Source: Stomoxys calcitrans (Eukaryota; Arthropoda; Insecta; Diptera; Muscidae). From it: DNA of 64,000 nt. Position 1 is the stretch's first letter. Each line of letters opens with the position of its first letter. Both the position numbers and the translations under genes were made by a program. The notes beneath the pieces are model-generated. The model did not search any database and was not told the origin of the DNA. It saw only the letters and a program-made list of their open reading frames with translations. Below, in pieces: positions 11,283 to 22,632 of this stretch. Where the stretch lies: assembly GCF_963082655.1 (NCBI RefSeq), contig NC_081554.1, positions 44,264,291 through 44,328,290 on the forward strand, read 5' to 3'.

Positions 11283-13612
11283 AAAAATACGTTATGTATG
11301 GTCGGGCCGAACTTTGGATACCCACCACCTCGGGTAGATATGTAAACCACCTTTCACCAAAATCCGGTGAAAATTGCATACCTTATGTCCCATAGCAGCT
11401 ATATCGAAATATGTTCCGATTTGAATGAAATGCTAATAAGTTCAAGTCACTTTTCAATTGTGTATAACAGAATATTGATCTTTTTAGTAGCTGTATCTAA
11501 AAATAAACCGATCTGAACCATATACGACATGGATGTCGAAAAGCCTAACATAAGTCACTGTGTCAAATTTCAGTGAAATCGGATTATAAATGCGCCTTTT
11601 TTGGAGCCAAGACACTGATACTACCCGTGCTGTTATATGGTTCTGAAGCATGGGTACTAGTGAAAGCAGATGAGGCAGTACTTGGAGTATTTGAGAGAAA
11701 GATTCTTCGTAAAATATATGAACCAGTTTGCGTGAACGGAGAATATAGGCGACGTATGAACCACGAGCTGTATGACGATGATAGCATAGTGACACGCATC
11801 AAAATACAACGGCTGCGTTGGCTAGATCATGTTGTCAGAATGGATGAATAAGCTCCAGCAAAGAAGTCTTTTGAAGGCAAACACGGTGGTACACGCAAAC
11901 CGGGAAGACCAAAAGCCCGATGGAAAGATCAAGTTGTGGGAGGCACTTCGAAACTTGGTGTCAGAGATTTTAGAATGTTCGGCTAGTGTAACAAATATTC
12001 TGTTGTAGCCAATTAAAGTAAAGTTTTTTGGGGCTAAGACTTTAAATCGAGATATCGGTCTATATGGCAGCTATATGCAAATCTTGATCAATGTTGACCA
12101 AATTGCAGAAATATATATTCAGGGGCTTAACTTAACTCTCTGTCTCAATTTTCGGCAACATCGGACAATAAATGTGCCTTCTTTCGGCCGGAAACATTTA
12201 ATTGAAAGATCGGTCTACATGGCAGCTATATCCAAATCTGAACCGATCTGAGTGAAATTAAAAACGGATGTCGAAGGGCCTAACACAACTCACTGTCCCT
12301 AATTACGCGACATTGGACAACAAATACGCTTTTTATGGCCCCAAAACCTTAAGTCGAGAGATCGGTCTACATGGCAGCTATATCCAAATCTGGACCGATC
12401 TGTGCCATTTTGCAGAAGTATGTCAAGGGGCTTAATTTAACTCACTGTCCAAAATTTCAGCAAAATCGGATAATAAATATCTTTTTTATGGTCCAAAAAC
12501 CTAAAACCGAGAGATCGGTCTATATGGCAGCTATATCCAAATCTGATCCGATCAGTGCCAAATTGAAGAAAGATGTCGAAGGGTATAAGGCAACTCACTG
12601 TCCAAAATTTCAGCAAAATCGGATAATAAATACGCTTTTTATGGCCCAAAACCTTAAATCGAGGGATCGGTCTAGATGGCAGTTATATCCAAATCTGATC
12701 TGATCCGTGCCAAATTGAAAAAGATGTCGAAGAGCATAAGGCAACTCACTGTCCAAAATTTCAGCAAAATCGGATAATAAATACGCTTTTTATGGCCCCA
12801 AAACCTAAAACCGAGATATCGGACTATATGGCGGCTATATCCAAATTTGATCCTATCAGGACCAAATTAACGAAGGATGTCGAAGGACAAGAACACAACT
12901 CACTGTCCCAAAGTTCAGAAAAATCGGATAATAAATGTGGCTTTTATGGACCTAAGACCCTAAATCGGAGGATCGGTCTATATGGCAGCTATAACCAAAT
13001 CTGGATCGATCCAAATTTGCGCCGATCTGAGTGAAATTAACGAAGGATGTCGAAGGGTCTTACACAAATAATTGACCAAAATTTCAGCAAAATTGGATAA
13101 TAAATGTGGATTTTATGGGCCTAAGACCATAAATCGGAGGATTGGTCTATATGGCAGCTATATCCAAATCTAGACAGATCTGGGCCAAATTGACGAAGGA
13201 TGTCTTAGGGCCTAACACAACTCACTGTCCCAAATTTCAGCAAAATTGGATAATAAATGTGGCTTTTATCGGCCTAGGACCTTAAATCGGAGGATCGGTC
13301 TATATGGGGGCTAACTCTAGATATAGTCCGATATAGCCCATTTTCGAACTTAACCTGCTTATGGACAAAAAGAGAATCTGTGCAAAGTTTCTGCTCAATA
13401 TCTCTATTTTTAAAGACTGTAGCGTGAATTCAACAGACAGACGGAGATACTGACAGACGTACGGACATGTCTAGATCGTCTTCGATTTTTACGCTGATCA
13501 AGAATATATTGTATATACTTTATAGGGTCGGAAAAGAATATTTCGATGTGTTGCAAACGGAATGACAAAATGAATATACCCTCATCCTTCGGTGGTGGGG
13601 ATAAAAATATAT
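11283..13612 (+). mobile_element. Family A DINE-1/INE-1-like (Helentron-type) element with minisatellite, copy A1
   Basis: It starts with a degenerate form of the family's 5' end (GTCGGGCCGAACTTTGGATA, then CCCACCACCTCGGG). Tandem monomers of 152-153 bp follow, phased on GGTCTAYATGGCAGCTATAT (12212, 12364, 12517, 12669 and onward). The 3' part carries the ACAGACAGACGG microsatellite, a CTGATCAAGAATATAT block, and CCTTCGGTGGTGGGGATAAAAA. CCCACCACC near the 5' end and GGTGGTGGG near the 3' end are subterminal inverted repeats. This architecture matches DINE-1/INE-1, which are non-autonomous relatives of Helentrons; the assignment is by structure. It has no coding capacity. A LINE fragment is inserted at 11614-12023. 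Confidence 0.8.
11614..12023 (+). pseudogene. 5'-truncated LINE C-terminal fragment nested in A1
   Basis: Translation gives LPVLLYGSEAWVLVKADEAV followed by VFERKILRKIYEPVC and RLRWLDHV. After a stop it continues with KPGRPKARWKDQV. This is the characteristic C-terminal region of an endonuclease-RT type LINE, possibly RTE-related. The monomer sequence on either side is interrupted. TTTTTTGGAGCCAAGAC at 11597-11613 and TTTTTTGGGGCTAAGAC at 12024-12040 match at 15 of 17 positions, as expected for an aged target-site duplication. A second fragment of this LINE family lies near 63.3-63.85 kb. Confidence 0.85.
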
Positions 13613-14417
13613 TTATACCAAACACCATAGGATGGGCGTATACTGATCTACTCATTCTGTTTGTAACACCTCGGAATATTCATCTAAGACCCCAAAAAGT
13701 ATATGAATTTTTGATCGTCTCGACGGTCTGAATCGATCTTGCCATTTCCGTCCGTCCGTCTGTCGAAATCATAATAGAGGTTGAACGCGTAAAGCTATCC
13801 ATTTGAAATTTTGCACAGATACTTAATATTGATATAGATAGTTGGGGGCTATATCGATACAGATTTAGATCTCCGGTTATATCGATACAGATTCCGATCT
13901 CCGGTTTTTACTTCTTGAGCCCTTACAAGCTGCAATTCTTGCCCGATTTGACTGAAAATTAGCATGCGATATTTCGTTATGACTTCCAACAGTTGTGCCA
14001 AATATGGTTCAAATCGGTCCATAACCTAATATAGCTGCCATATAAACCGATCTGGGATCTTGACTTCTTGAGCCTCTAGAGGGCGCAATTATTATACGAT
14101 TTGCCTGAAATTTTGTACAACGGCTTTTCCCATGACCTTCAAATGTGGTCTGAATTGGTCTATAGCCCGATACAGCTCCCATATAAACCGATCTCCCTAT
14201 TTTACTTCTTGAGGCCCTAAAGGGCACAATTCTTATTCGATTTGGCTGAAATTTTGCACAATGACTTCTGCTATGGTCTCTAACATTCAATTCAATTATG
14301 GTCCGAATCGTTTGTTTGCCCAAAAAGAGATACCGGGAAAAGAGCTCGACAAATGCGATCCATGGTGGAGGGTTTATAAGATTCGGTCCGGCCGAACTTA
14401 GCATGCTTTTACTTGTT
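13613..14417 (-). mobile_element. Family B DINE-1-like element, copy B1
   Basis: In minus orientation it shows the family B 5' end (AAGTTCGGCCGGACCGAATC, then an imperfect ACCCTCCACCATGGATCG). Diverged monomers follow, built on CTATATTAGGTTATGGACCG and GCAAGAAGTCAAGATC-type text. The GGACGGACGGA microsatellite comes next, and the element ends near 13613 with CATCCTATGGTGTTTGG. It abuts the 3' end of A1 tail to tail. The 184-codon frame across it (14009-14563) reads through monomers and is not a gene. Confidence 0.75.
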
Positions 14418-14499
14418 CTAAGTAAAAATATCTTTTGCAATCCAAAAAGGTGTAAATTAACCGGCCTTTGGCCGGGCTTTGTATTCTCTACTCTCACAT

Positions 14500-14612
14500 A
14501 GTTCCCTCGCAGTAGTTCCCTCGACTGTCGCCGATCTCTCAATGAGATGGCTGAACAGTTCAAAACTCACTTGTTCTGGGTGCCGGGCCACAGAGATATT
14601 CCAGGAAATTAT
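14500..14612 (+). pseudogene. LINE RNase H fragment
   Basis: The frame reads LDCRRSLNEMAEQFKTHLFW followed by VPGHRDIPGN. The WVPGH...GN block is the conserved C-terminal RNase H motif of I/LOA-type LINEs. Only about 35 residues remain and neither end is a natural boundary. Upstream are family B sequence and a short unassigned stretch; downstream is a family C relic. Confidence 0.7.
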
Positions 14613-14639
14613 ATTTTTCATCCGATATGGCCTATTATG

Positions 14640-14885
14640 GCTGTAGCAGCCACAATTTTAGTCCTACCTTTACAAAATTTTGCACGAGGTGTTTGATTTT
14701 GATTTAACGTTCGTTCGTTTCATTAAAATTGGTCCAGGTTTAGTAATAGCTTCCATATTTATCTTTCAGTAGCCATATTTTGTTGGGATCATTGTAAAAT
14801 TTTGCTGCTCTAGCATTTGCTTAATTGGACTAGGGTATTATATAGTCGTCTCCACTCGACTTTTGCCTATTCTTACTGCTCTTTT
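14640..14885. mobile_element. Family C DINE-like relic
   Basis: The end block AGGGTATTATATAGTCGTC...CGACTTTTGCCTATTCTTACTG matches the terminus of the longer family C copy at 58.54-58.59 kb. Preceding text has degraded monomer features such as TTGGTCCAGGTTTAGTAATAGC. It is strongly diverged. Confidence 0.5.
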
Positions 14886-15844
14886 GATGTTACTAAAAAA
14901 TTTATTGGTATACCCAGCGCCACTACAAATGATTGTTTTATTATTATTGTGCCGATTTATTCTTCACAAAATAATACCTCAATGGCTGGTATCTATGAAT
15001 GTCTCCATCAATTTTTTTATTTGATTTTGTACTTCTTCCCCGCGTACATGACCTCTTCGGTTGGCAATCAACGTGGTTGTTTCGGTGTTTTTTTTTTTTT
15101 TTTGCAACCAAAGTTCGTGTTAACCACAATTGTGGCATAAAATGTAATATTATTCCAAAGGCTTAGACGATGGCAAAGCGGCATACAGTTGTATGTCAAC
15201 TTTGCTAAAAAGTCTATTTGAAAATTATCAATAATCACAAGAGCGGTTGCAGCCACAGTTAGCTGGATATCGTTGCTGCTGTTTTTCACGTTTCCATGTC
15301 ATTGGTGGTAAATGAATGGGCAAAAAAAAAATCAACAACAAACAGAATCGTTAGAAAACTACAACTGAAGCTGAATAGTTGAACCGTGCACAGAAATATA
15401 GCAAATCTAGGTCATTACTTACAAAGAATGCGACAAATTGACAATGCTAATAAAAATAATTTGAAATAAAATAAATTTTATCTCACAGCTATAAATAAGA
15501 AAATGATTGCTGTTTGTTTGATTGTGTGTTTAGTATGCAATGAGTTTGGTTTCCCATTTAGTATTGGGAATGAGAAGAACTTGTGATTGTGTTGTAGTTT
15601 TGTCAAAATGAAGTTCTGCAAAGAATTGCAGAGTTTTGTAAAGGTTTTCTTATAAGGGGTCACCTAGACCATGGTATGATGACCTACCAGGTTATTATAG
15701 CTGTCTGTAGTTCTGTCTTCAAGGAATTTCATTCAATCTCAAGTAGTCGATGTCATTATTATATATGGAAATGTCGAAAACTGGTGAATTTAACTACCAA
15801 GCTATTTTCACATTGATATTGAGTTTGTTGTTTTACAGTATTTT
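14886..15844. other. Unassigned AT-rich DNA
   Basis: No recognisable gene is seen. A poly-T run lies near 15088-15103. Short ORFs look like chance. Confidence 0.45.
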
Positions 15845-15933
15845 TATACCCTCCACCGAAGGATGGGGGTATATTCACTTTGTCATTCTGCTTCCAACAC
15901 ATCGAAATATCCATTTCCGACCCTATCTTCTTA

Positions 15934-16544
15934 TAAAGGGTGATTTTTTTGAGGTTAGGATTTTCATGCATTAGTATTTGACCGATCACGTGGGATTTCA
16001 GACATGGTGTCAAAGAGAAAGATGCTCAGTATGCTTAGACATTTCATCATGAATAGACTTACTAACGAGCAACGCTTGCAAATCATTGAATTTTATTACC
16101 AAAATCAGTGTTCGGTTCGAAATGTGTTCATTCACCGTAACGTTGCGTCCAACAGCATCTTTGAAAAAATACGGTCCAATGATTCCACCAGCGTACAAAC
16201 CACACCAAACAGTGCATTTTTCGGGATGCATGGGCAGTTCTTGAACGGCTTCTGGTTGCTCTTCACTCCAAATGCGGCAATTTTGCTTATTTACGTAGCC
16301 ATTCAACCAGAAATGAGCCTCATCGCTGAACAAAATTTGTCGATAAAAAAGCGGATTTTCTGCCAACTTTTCTAGGGCCCATTCACTGAAAATGATTTGC
16401 AAGCGTTGCTCGTTAGTAAGTCTATTCATGATGAAATGTCAAAGCATACTGAGCATCTTTCTCTTTGACACCATGTCTGAAATCCCACGTGATCTGTCAA
16501 ATACTAATGCATGAAAATCCTAACCTCAAAAAAATCAATCTTTA
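15934..16544. mobile_element. Fold-back mariner-like element with 154-bp inverted arms
   Basis: Left arm 15934-16087 and right arm 16391-16544 are near-identical inverted copies. Each begins TAAAG..TGATTTTTTTGAGG and reaches into the transposase start (MNRLTNEQRLQII). TA flanks both sides (15932-15933 and 16545-16546). Both ends therefore derive from the 5' end of one mariner-like transposon, and the true 3' end is missing. The centre keeps a piece of the catalytic domain on the minus strand. Confidence 0.8.
16010..16429 (-). pseudogene. Mariner-like transposase, internally deleted
   Basis: The frame starts MNRLTNEQRLQII, the N-terminus of the helix-turn-helix domain. It jumps without a stop to FSEWALEKLAENPLFYRQIL, then FSDEAHFWLNGYVNKQNC with the first catalytic Asp in SDEAHFW, and then CTVWCGLYAGGIIGPYFFKD. 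After that it runs into antisense of the duplicated N-terminus and stops. Most of the DNA-binding domain and the other catalytic acidic residues are absent, so it cannot be an active transposase. A fragment of the same family lies at 55132. Confidence 0.85.
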
Positions 16545-18880
16545 TATAAAATTCAATTTGTGTTTGTTTGTCGGTTTGTTTGTTCCGTATAGACTCAAAA
16601 ACCGCTGAACCGATTACCTTGAAATTTTCACAGATTGTGTAGGTTGGTCTGGAAGAAAACATAGGTATTATAATTTTTTGATATCTGGAGGGGGGCGGAC
16701 CCTCCCCCTTACCCCAAATGTACTACCCAAAAATAAAAATGGACCGATCGGGATAATATGGCATTTAAATGAAAGGTATTCAAGAGTAGAATACGAATTT
16801 CATAATAAAAGTTGGGTCCAAGTACCTGGGGGGCCGCCCCAGCCCCAAAACCTCTTAAAATAGGTTTTTTTGACGATCATGTCAATATGGGACTCAAATG
16901 AAAGGTATTGAGGAGTAGATTACGAATATGGTCAGGAAGTAGGAATAGGCTTTATAATTTATTGATAACGGAAGAGGGCGGACCCTCCACCAGTTACCCC
17001 AAAAACACCACCCAAAATTAAAAGTGGATCGCTAAGGACAATATGGGTATCATACGAAAAATATGCGGGAGTAGATAACGAATCTGGCATACAAATTCAT
17101 GTCGAAGTATAGGGATCACCCCGAATGGGAAAAATGGGACTCAGTTTGTTTATTCCGTATAGACTGAAAAATGTCAGAATCGATTTTCTCGAAGTTTTCG
17201 CATATTGTGTAGGTTGGTCTGCAAGGAAACATAGGCTATATAATTTTTCGGTATCGGAAGGGGCGCGGACCCTCCCCCTTATGACGAAAACACAATCCAA
17301 AAACAGTGAGTTATGCTAAGCCCTTCGACATCCTTCTTTAATTTGGCCTAGATCGGTCCAGATTTGGATATAGCCCCCATATAGACCGACCTGCCGATTT
17401 AGGGTATTAGGCCTTTAAAAGCCAAATTTATTATCCGATTTTGCTGAAATTTGAGACAGTGAGTTGTGTTAGGCCCTTCGACATTTTTCTCTAATTTGGC
17501 CCCGATCGGTCCAGATTTGGATATAGCTGCCATATAGACCGATCTCTCGATTTAAGGTCTTCGACCTATAAATGGCGCATTTATTGTCCGATTTCGCCGA
17601 AATTTGGGACAGTGAGTTGTGTTAAGCCCTTCGACATCCCTCTTCAATTTGGCACAGATCGGTCCAGATTTGGATATAGCGCCATATAGACCGATTCGCG
17701 GATTTTGGGTCTTAGGCCTATAAAAGCCACCTTTATTATCCGATTTTGTCGAAATTAGGGACAGTGAGTTGTGTTAGGCCCTTCGACATTTTTCTCTAAT
17801 TTGGCCCCGATCGGTCCACATTTGGATATAGTTGCCATATAGACCGATCTCTCGATTTAAGGTCTTGGGCCCATAAAAGGCGCATTTATTATCCGATTTT
17901 GCTGAAATTTGGGACAGTGAGTTGTGTTGGGCCCTTGGACTTCAATTTGGCTCAGATCGGTTCAGATTGGGATATAGCCCCCATATAGACCGATCCGCGG
18001 ATTTAGGGTCTTAGGCCCATAAAAACCACATTTTTATCCGATATAGGGTATTAGGCCTATAAAAGCCACATTTATTATCCGATTTTGCTGAAAATCGGGA
18101 CAGTGAGTTGTGATGGGCCCTTCGACATCTTTCTTTAATTTGGCCCCGATCGGTCCAGATTTGGATATAGCTGCCTTATAGACCGATCTCTCGATTTAAG
18201 GTTTTGGGCTCACAAAAGCCGCATTTACTGTCCGATGTCGCCGAAATTTGGGACAGTGAGTTGTGGTAGGTCGCCCTTTTCAATTTGGCTGAGATCGTTC
18301 CAGATTTGGATATAGCTGCCATATAGACCGATCCGCGGATTTAGGGTCTTGGGCCCATAAAAAGGCGCATTTATTGTCCGATTTCGCCGAAATTTGAGAC
18401 AGTAAGTTGTGTTAAGCCCTTCGACATCCCTCTTCAATTTGGCACCGATCGGTCCAAATTTGGATATAGCGCCATATAGACCGATTCGCGGATTTTGGGT
18501 CTTAGGCCTATAAAAGCCACCTTTATTATCCGATTTTGTCGAAATTAGGGACAGTGAGTTGTGTTAGGCCCTTCGACATTTTTCTCTAATTTGGCCCACA
18601 TCGGTCCAGATTTGGATGTAGCCCCCATATAGACCGGTCTCTCGATTTAAGGTCTTAGGCTTATAAAAGCTTCATTTATTACCCGATTTTGCTGAAATTT
18701 GGGACGTGAGTTGTGTTAGGCCCTTCGACATCCTTCTTCAATTTGGCCCCGATCGGTCTAGATTTGGATAAAGATGCCATATAGACCGATCTTTCGAATT
18801 AAGGTTTTTTGCCCACAAAAGGCGCATTTATTGTCCGATGTCGCCGATATTTGGGATAGTGCCTAACTTAACCCCTATTT

Positions 18881-20218
18881 ACTAGTTTTTTTTTTTTTTT
18901 TGTAGTCTAAACTTCTCAAAGTAAGACTTCAGTTATTATTTAACATTTAGCATGACGATGAAATACCAAGCATTATTTTCATCAAAAAAATCTGTGAGAT
19001 TTGGTGGCCTTAGCCAGAGGCTTGTTAATAACTCAGTTTACATTGAAATGCTGTTATTATGTGTCAGAGATAACCTAACGAGACCAATAAATAATTCAAG
19101 ACAATTAAATACCTCAAACAAATGGCACCTTTGATTAATTTCTGGCCAAAGTTACATCCACATGAGATAACCTCAAGATCTCTCAACATTGTCTGCAATT
19201 TAAACAAAAATATGTTTGATAATAACCCAAAATCTTGCCAAAGAACTACAAGCAAAAAAAAAAAAAAAAACAATTTGCTCAAGAAAAATTACCTTTGCTT
19301 GCGGGAGTTCATGCTTGTGAGCAATTTTACCTTTTGATGGTCTGGCCTACATTCGCAGGATTCTGGTTTTTATAGTGTGCCAAAGGTATATAAATTACAA
19401 CAAACAACATTTTAATTAAAGCCCACTGTGTAACTGAAAAGTAATTTCAATACAAATGAACTCCACCCACCGCCACAGAAGAAATAAACCCTTTGGTGAA
19501 ATTTATACGAATTATGAACAGCAAAGATGGTCCCCAATAAAAAAAGCGCCAACATGTGTATGTGGTATTAGGCTACAACATCCTGTGGAGGCAAGGCACA
19601 ACAAGAGGCACACAATCGATGGATTGACTCCCAATGTAAGCTGCGTAATGGAATTTCCTAAGAACAACTAAATTACTCATGGCCCAATTTTCAATTAAAA
19701 CTCAACGCACAATTTTTCAATACCCAAGAGATTTTTCACTAAAACCCCCCCACCAAAAAAAAAACGAACTAAAGAATGAAATGCCATGGAAATCCCACAA
19801 CAAGGCACCAACTCACTCCAGTGTTCTCAAACATCCAGCCTTTCAGCTTGGTTTATAGAATCCATTGGTATTTTGGCAATCAATGTTTGGCTGTGACGTG
19901 ATAATAATGAATTTACGCTTGCCACACAATCGAATGTCTTGTCCAGTTGAGGCGAGTTAAAAATCTGAACTTGCAACATCATTGGTGGTTTACTTCATGA
20001 GGTTGCTTGCAGTTGCCGTTTATATGGGTCGTAGAAGTATTAAGTAAATAATGAAATTTCAGACCTCCATCAAGTAATGGGTTTTGGGTTGAACAAAACA
20101 TAAGACTTTGTATTTGTCTTAATGCGCAATATTCAGCTAATAAACACAGCATCAAAATCAGTTTTTCACAGTTTGTTCTCGCCCCCGTTTGAATAATCTA
20201 ACCCGGTATTTCCTGTAT
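18881..20218. other. Unassigned DNA
   Basis: Poly-T and poly-A runs lie near 18885-18901 and 19255-19270. No protein motif, RNA gene or recognised repeat is visible; this is plausibly host spacer. Confidence 0.45.
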
Positions 20219-20530
20219 TGCAAATTTTCACATTTTGCCCATGAACATTCCACTAAGAAACAGGGGCAAACTTCTCACACATCAATGAGTGCAGTCCGAT
20301 TCAAGTTTTAAGCTCAATGATAAGGGGCCTCCTTTTTATAGCCGAGTCCGAAGGGCGTGCCGCAGTGCGACACCTCTTTGGAGAGAAGTTTTACATGACA
20401 TAGAACCTCACAAATGTTGCCAGCTTTAGGAGGGGAAAACCACCGCGGAAAATTTTTTCTGAAAGTCTCGCCGGGATTCGAACCCAGGCGTTCAGCGTCA
20501 TTCTAACCTTTAACACTACGGTGGCCTTCC
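20219..20530 (-). mobile_element. tRNA-headed SINE, near complete
   Basis: On the minus strand the head is GGCCACCGTAGTGTTAAAGG with the B box GGGTTCGAATCC. The body is GCGGTGGTTTTCCCCTCCTA and GGTGTCGCACTGCGG. The tail ends near GGGCAAAATGTG. The A box is degraded. Confidence 0.9.
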
Positions 20531-20706
20531 CTGCATTAAAGTTATTTTTTCTCGATATTGGAGTTATGTGCACAAATCAGATAATAAATGTTTTGCTTTT
20601 TTGTAAGAGGAAATGTTGGGAATCTCAAAACGGTTGTTTGGCAAAAAGTTGGTCAAACGTTGGAATAGTGAAAAGAAATAGCCGTAGCCGTGAATAGAAA
20701 TAACCA

Positions 20707-21829
20707 TAAAAGGTGTGCTAAGTTCGGCCGGGCCGAATCTTATATACCCTCCACCATAGATCGCATCTGTCGAGTTCTTTGCGCAGTATCTCTTTTTAGG
20801 CAAGCAAAGAATAATGAATAAGGACGGAGGAGGAGCTACATCAAGTTATAGTCCGATTCAGGGCTCAAGAAGCAAAATCGGGAGATCAGTTTATATGGGA
20901 GCTATATCAAGCTATAGATCGATCCAGACCATATTGCACACGTATGTTGAAGGACATGGGAGAAGGCGTTATACAAAATTTGTGCCAAATCGGATGAGAA
21001 TTGCGATCTCTAGAGGCTCAAAAAGTCAAGATCCCAGATCGGTTTATATGGCAGCTATATCAGGTTATAGACCGATTCGAACCATACTTTGCACAATTGT
21101 TGGAAGTGATACCAAAACACCACGCACAAAATTACAGCCAAATCGGATAAGAATTGCGCCTTCTAAAAGCTCAAGAAGTCAAGACCCAAGATCGGTTTAT
21201 ATGGCAGATATATCAAAACATGGACCGATTTGGACCATACTTTGCACAAATGTTGGAAGTGATACCAAAACACCATGTGCAAAATTACATCCAAATCGGA
21301 TGAGAATTGCATCCTCTAGAGGCTCAAGAAGTCAAGACCCAAGATCGGTTTATGTAGCAGCTATATCAGGTTATAGACCGATTTGGACCATACTTTGCAC
21401 AAATGTTGGAAACGATACCAAAACACCATGTGCAAAATTACAACCAAATCGGATAAGAATTGCGCCCTCTAAAAGCTCAAGAAGTTAAGACCTAAGATCT
21501 CTAGAGGCTCAAAAAGTCAAAATCCCAGATCGGTTTATATGGCAGCTATATCAAAACATGGACCGATTTGGCCCATTTACAATCCCACTACGAACTACAC
21601 TAACAAAAAGTATTTGTGCAAAATTTCAAGTGACTAGCTTTACTCGTTCAAAATTTAGCGTGCATTCGACAGACAGACGGACGGACGGACGAACATGGAT
21701 AGTTCGACTTAAAATGTCACGACGATCAAGAATTTATATACTTTATGGGGTCTTTGACGCATATTTCGAGGTGTTACAAACCGAAAAACGAAATTAGTAT
21801 ACCCCCATCCTATGGTGGAGGATATAAAA
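20707..21829 (+). mobile_element. Family B DINE-1-like element, copy B2, near complete
   Basis: The 5' end is GTGCTAAGTTCGGCCGGGCC, then TATATACCCTCCACCATAG. The 3' end is ATCCTATGGTGGAGGATATA. These two form subterminal inverted repeats (ACCCTCCACCATAG against CTATGGTGGAGG). Between them are monomers spaced 153 bp, with the CGGTTTAT phase at 20887, 21040, 21193 and 21346. Then come the GACAGACGGACGGACGG microsatellite and CGATCAAGAATTTATA. A 224-codon frame (20814-21488) crosses the monomers and is a by-product of the 3n period. Confidence 0.85.
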
Positions 21830-21867
21830 AGCTATGATTAAACGTAATATGCCTCGTAATATCCCAA

Positions 21868-22125
21868 CGAGGAGGCCCCCGGGGCGCAGACGTTACCTTG
21901 TCCACCTATGACGTCGAACGCCTTGGTTCAAATCGCGGTGTGAATATTAACATAATTTTCAGCGGTGGTTATCCGTCAATGAGTGCAGTCCGATTAAAGT
22001 TTAGCCTCAATGATAAGGGGCCTCCTTTTTTTATGCCGAATCCGAACGCCGTGCAGTATAGCGACACCAATTGGTAGAGAAGTTTTAACATGGCAGGCTA
22101 CCTTACAAATATAGCCAGCATTAGT
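21868..22125. mobile_element. Two SINE fragments joined head to head in opposite orientation
   Basis: Positions 21868-21974 are a plus-strand head (GGGGCGCAGACGTTACC, B-box-like GGTTCAAATC, AGCGGTGGTTATCC). Positions 21975-22125 are a minus-strand body (CAATGAGTGCAGTCCGATTA through GCCAGCATTAGTAGG). The switch is abrupt, so this is two insertions or a rearrangement. Confidence 0.75.
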
Positions 22126-22129
22126 AGGC

Positions 22130-22630
22130 CAGGCACTGAGATCTGTTTTTTTGACTGCCTGACCATAACACGGTCCTGCAGGCGGAGATCCGGGCGATCA
22201 CGGAATGCGTGAGGTGGTGGGGTGTTAACGCGAGGACGTCGATTATGAACATCTTTACCGACAGTAAATAGGCCATAAAGGCAATAACAATCAGGTTGAT
22301 AAGATCGCCAACAGAGAGTAAGAAGGAGATTAACGCCTTCTTTGAGGATATCAGAATCCGCATCGTTTGGGTGCCGGGCCATAACGGAGTAAGGGGAAAT
22401 GAAAGTGCGGACGATTTGGTGGTGAAGGCCAGAGGACTGCCGTCAATAAGCCTTTCGCGACGAAGCAGTCCGAGTTAAGGGAGTGGGCGATGAATGCGCA
22501 TGCAACATTGTGGAATAGCGAAACGGTCGGTAGGACGGCGAAAATCCTATGGGGGGATCCAGATTGTGAGAAGACGAAGATATTACTGAAAGGAAGCAAG
22601 AAGGAGGTCAGTTTAGCTATTGGTATCATA
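22130..22630 (+). pseudogene. LINE RNase H domain fragment (I/LOA-like)
   Basis: The conceptual reading, with stops and frameshifts, contains AEIRAITECVRWWGVNARTS, FTDSK, and then IRIVWVPGHNGVRGNESADD. Further on it reads LLKGSKKEVSLAIGI. These are the RNase H core and the segment just before the C-terminal zinc finger of I/LOA-type LINEs. The fragment lacks the RT, starts at a SINE fragment and ends at a Helitron D start. Confidence 0.85.
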
Positions 22631-22632
22631 AT

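Larger units (their letters stand above)
15926..17312 (+). mobile_element. Helitron D copy D1 (5' end present, 3' end lost)
   Basis: It begins TCTTCTTA at 15926 directly after CCGACCCTA of the family A host. After removal of the mariner derivative it continues TAAAATTCAATTTGTG, a good match to the 5' ends of copies D3 and D6. Family hallmarks follow: GTTCCGTATAGACTCAAAAA, GGCGGACCCTCCCCCTTACC and ATGAAAGGTATTC units. No CTAG terminus is found on the right, where family A monomers resume. Confidence 0.75.
15845..18880 (-). mobile_element. Family A element copy A2, split by a nested Helitron and fold-back mariner
   Basis: The family A 3' end lies at 15848-15925, read on the minus strand (TAGGGTCGGAAATGGATATT ... 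CCTTCGGTGGAGGGTATAAA). The minisatellite resumes at about 17313 and runs to 18880 with a 153-bp spacing (for example ATAGACC at 17381 and 17534). Helitron D sequence occupies 15926-17312. The block normally lying between the 3' end and the array (GATCAAGAATATAT and the microsatellite) is missing, so the right junction involved a deletion. The 5' end is also not seen: the array stops at a poly-T run. Confidence 0.75.

Noticed and set aside
14009..14563. 184-codon minus-strand ORF
   Set aside because: It reads through family B monomers and an unrelated LINE fragment in antisense; no domain is seen.
16004..16375. 123-codon plus-strand ORF starting MVSKRKMLSM as a gene
   Set aside because: It is the inverted copy of the transposase start running into antisense of the catalytic part of the fold-back element.
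20814..21488. 224-codon ORF resembling a repeat protein
   Set aside because: It runs through 153-bp non-coding monomers of a family B element, and the amino-acid repeat simply mirrors the DNA period.
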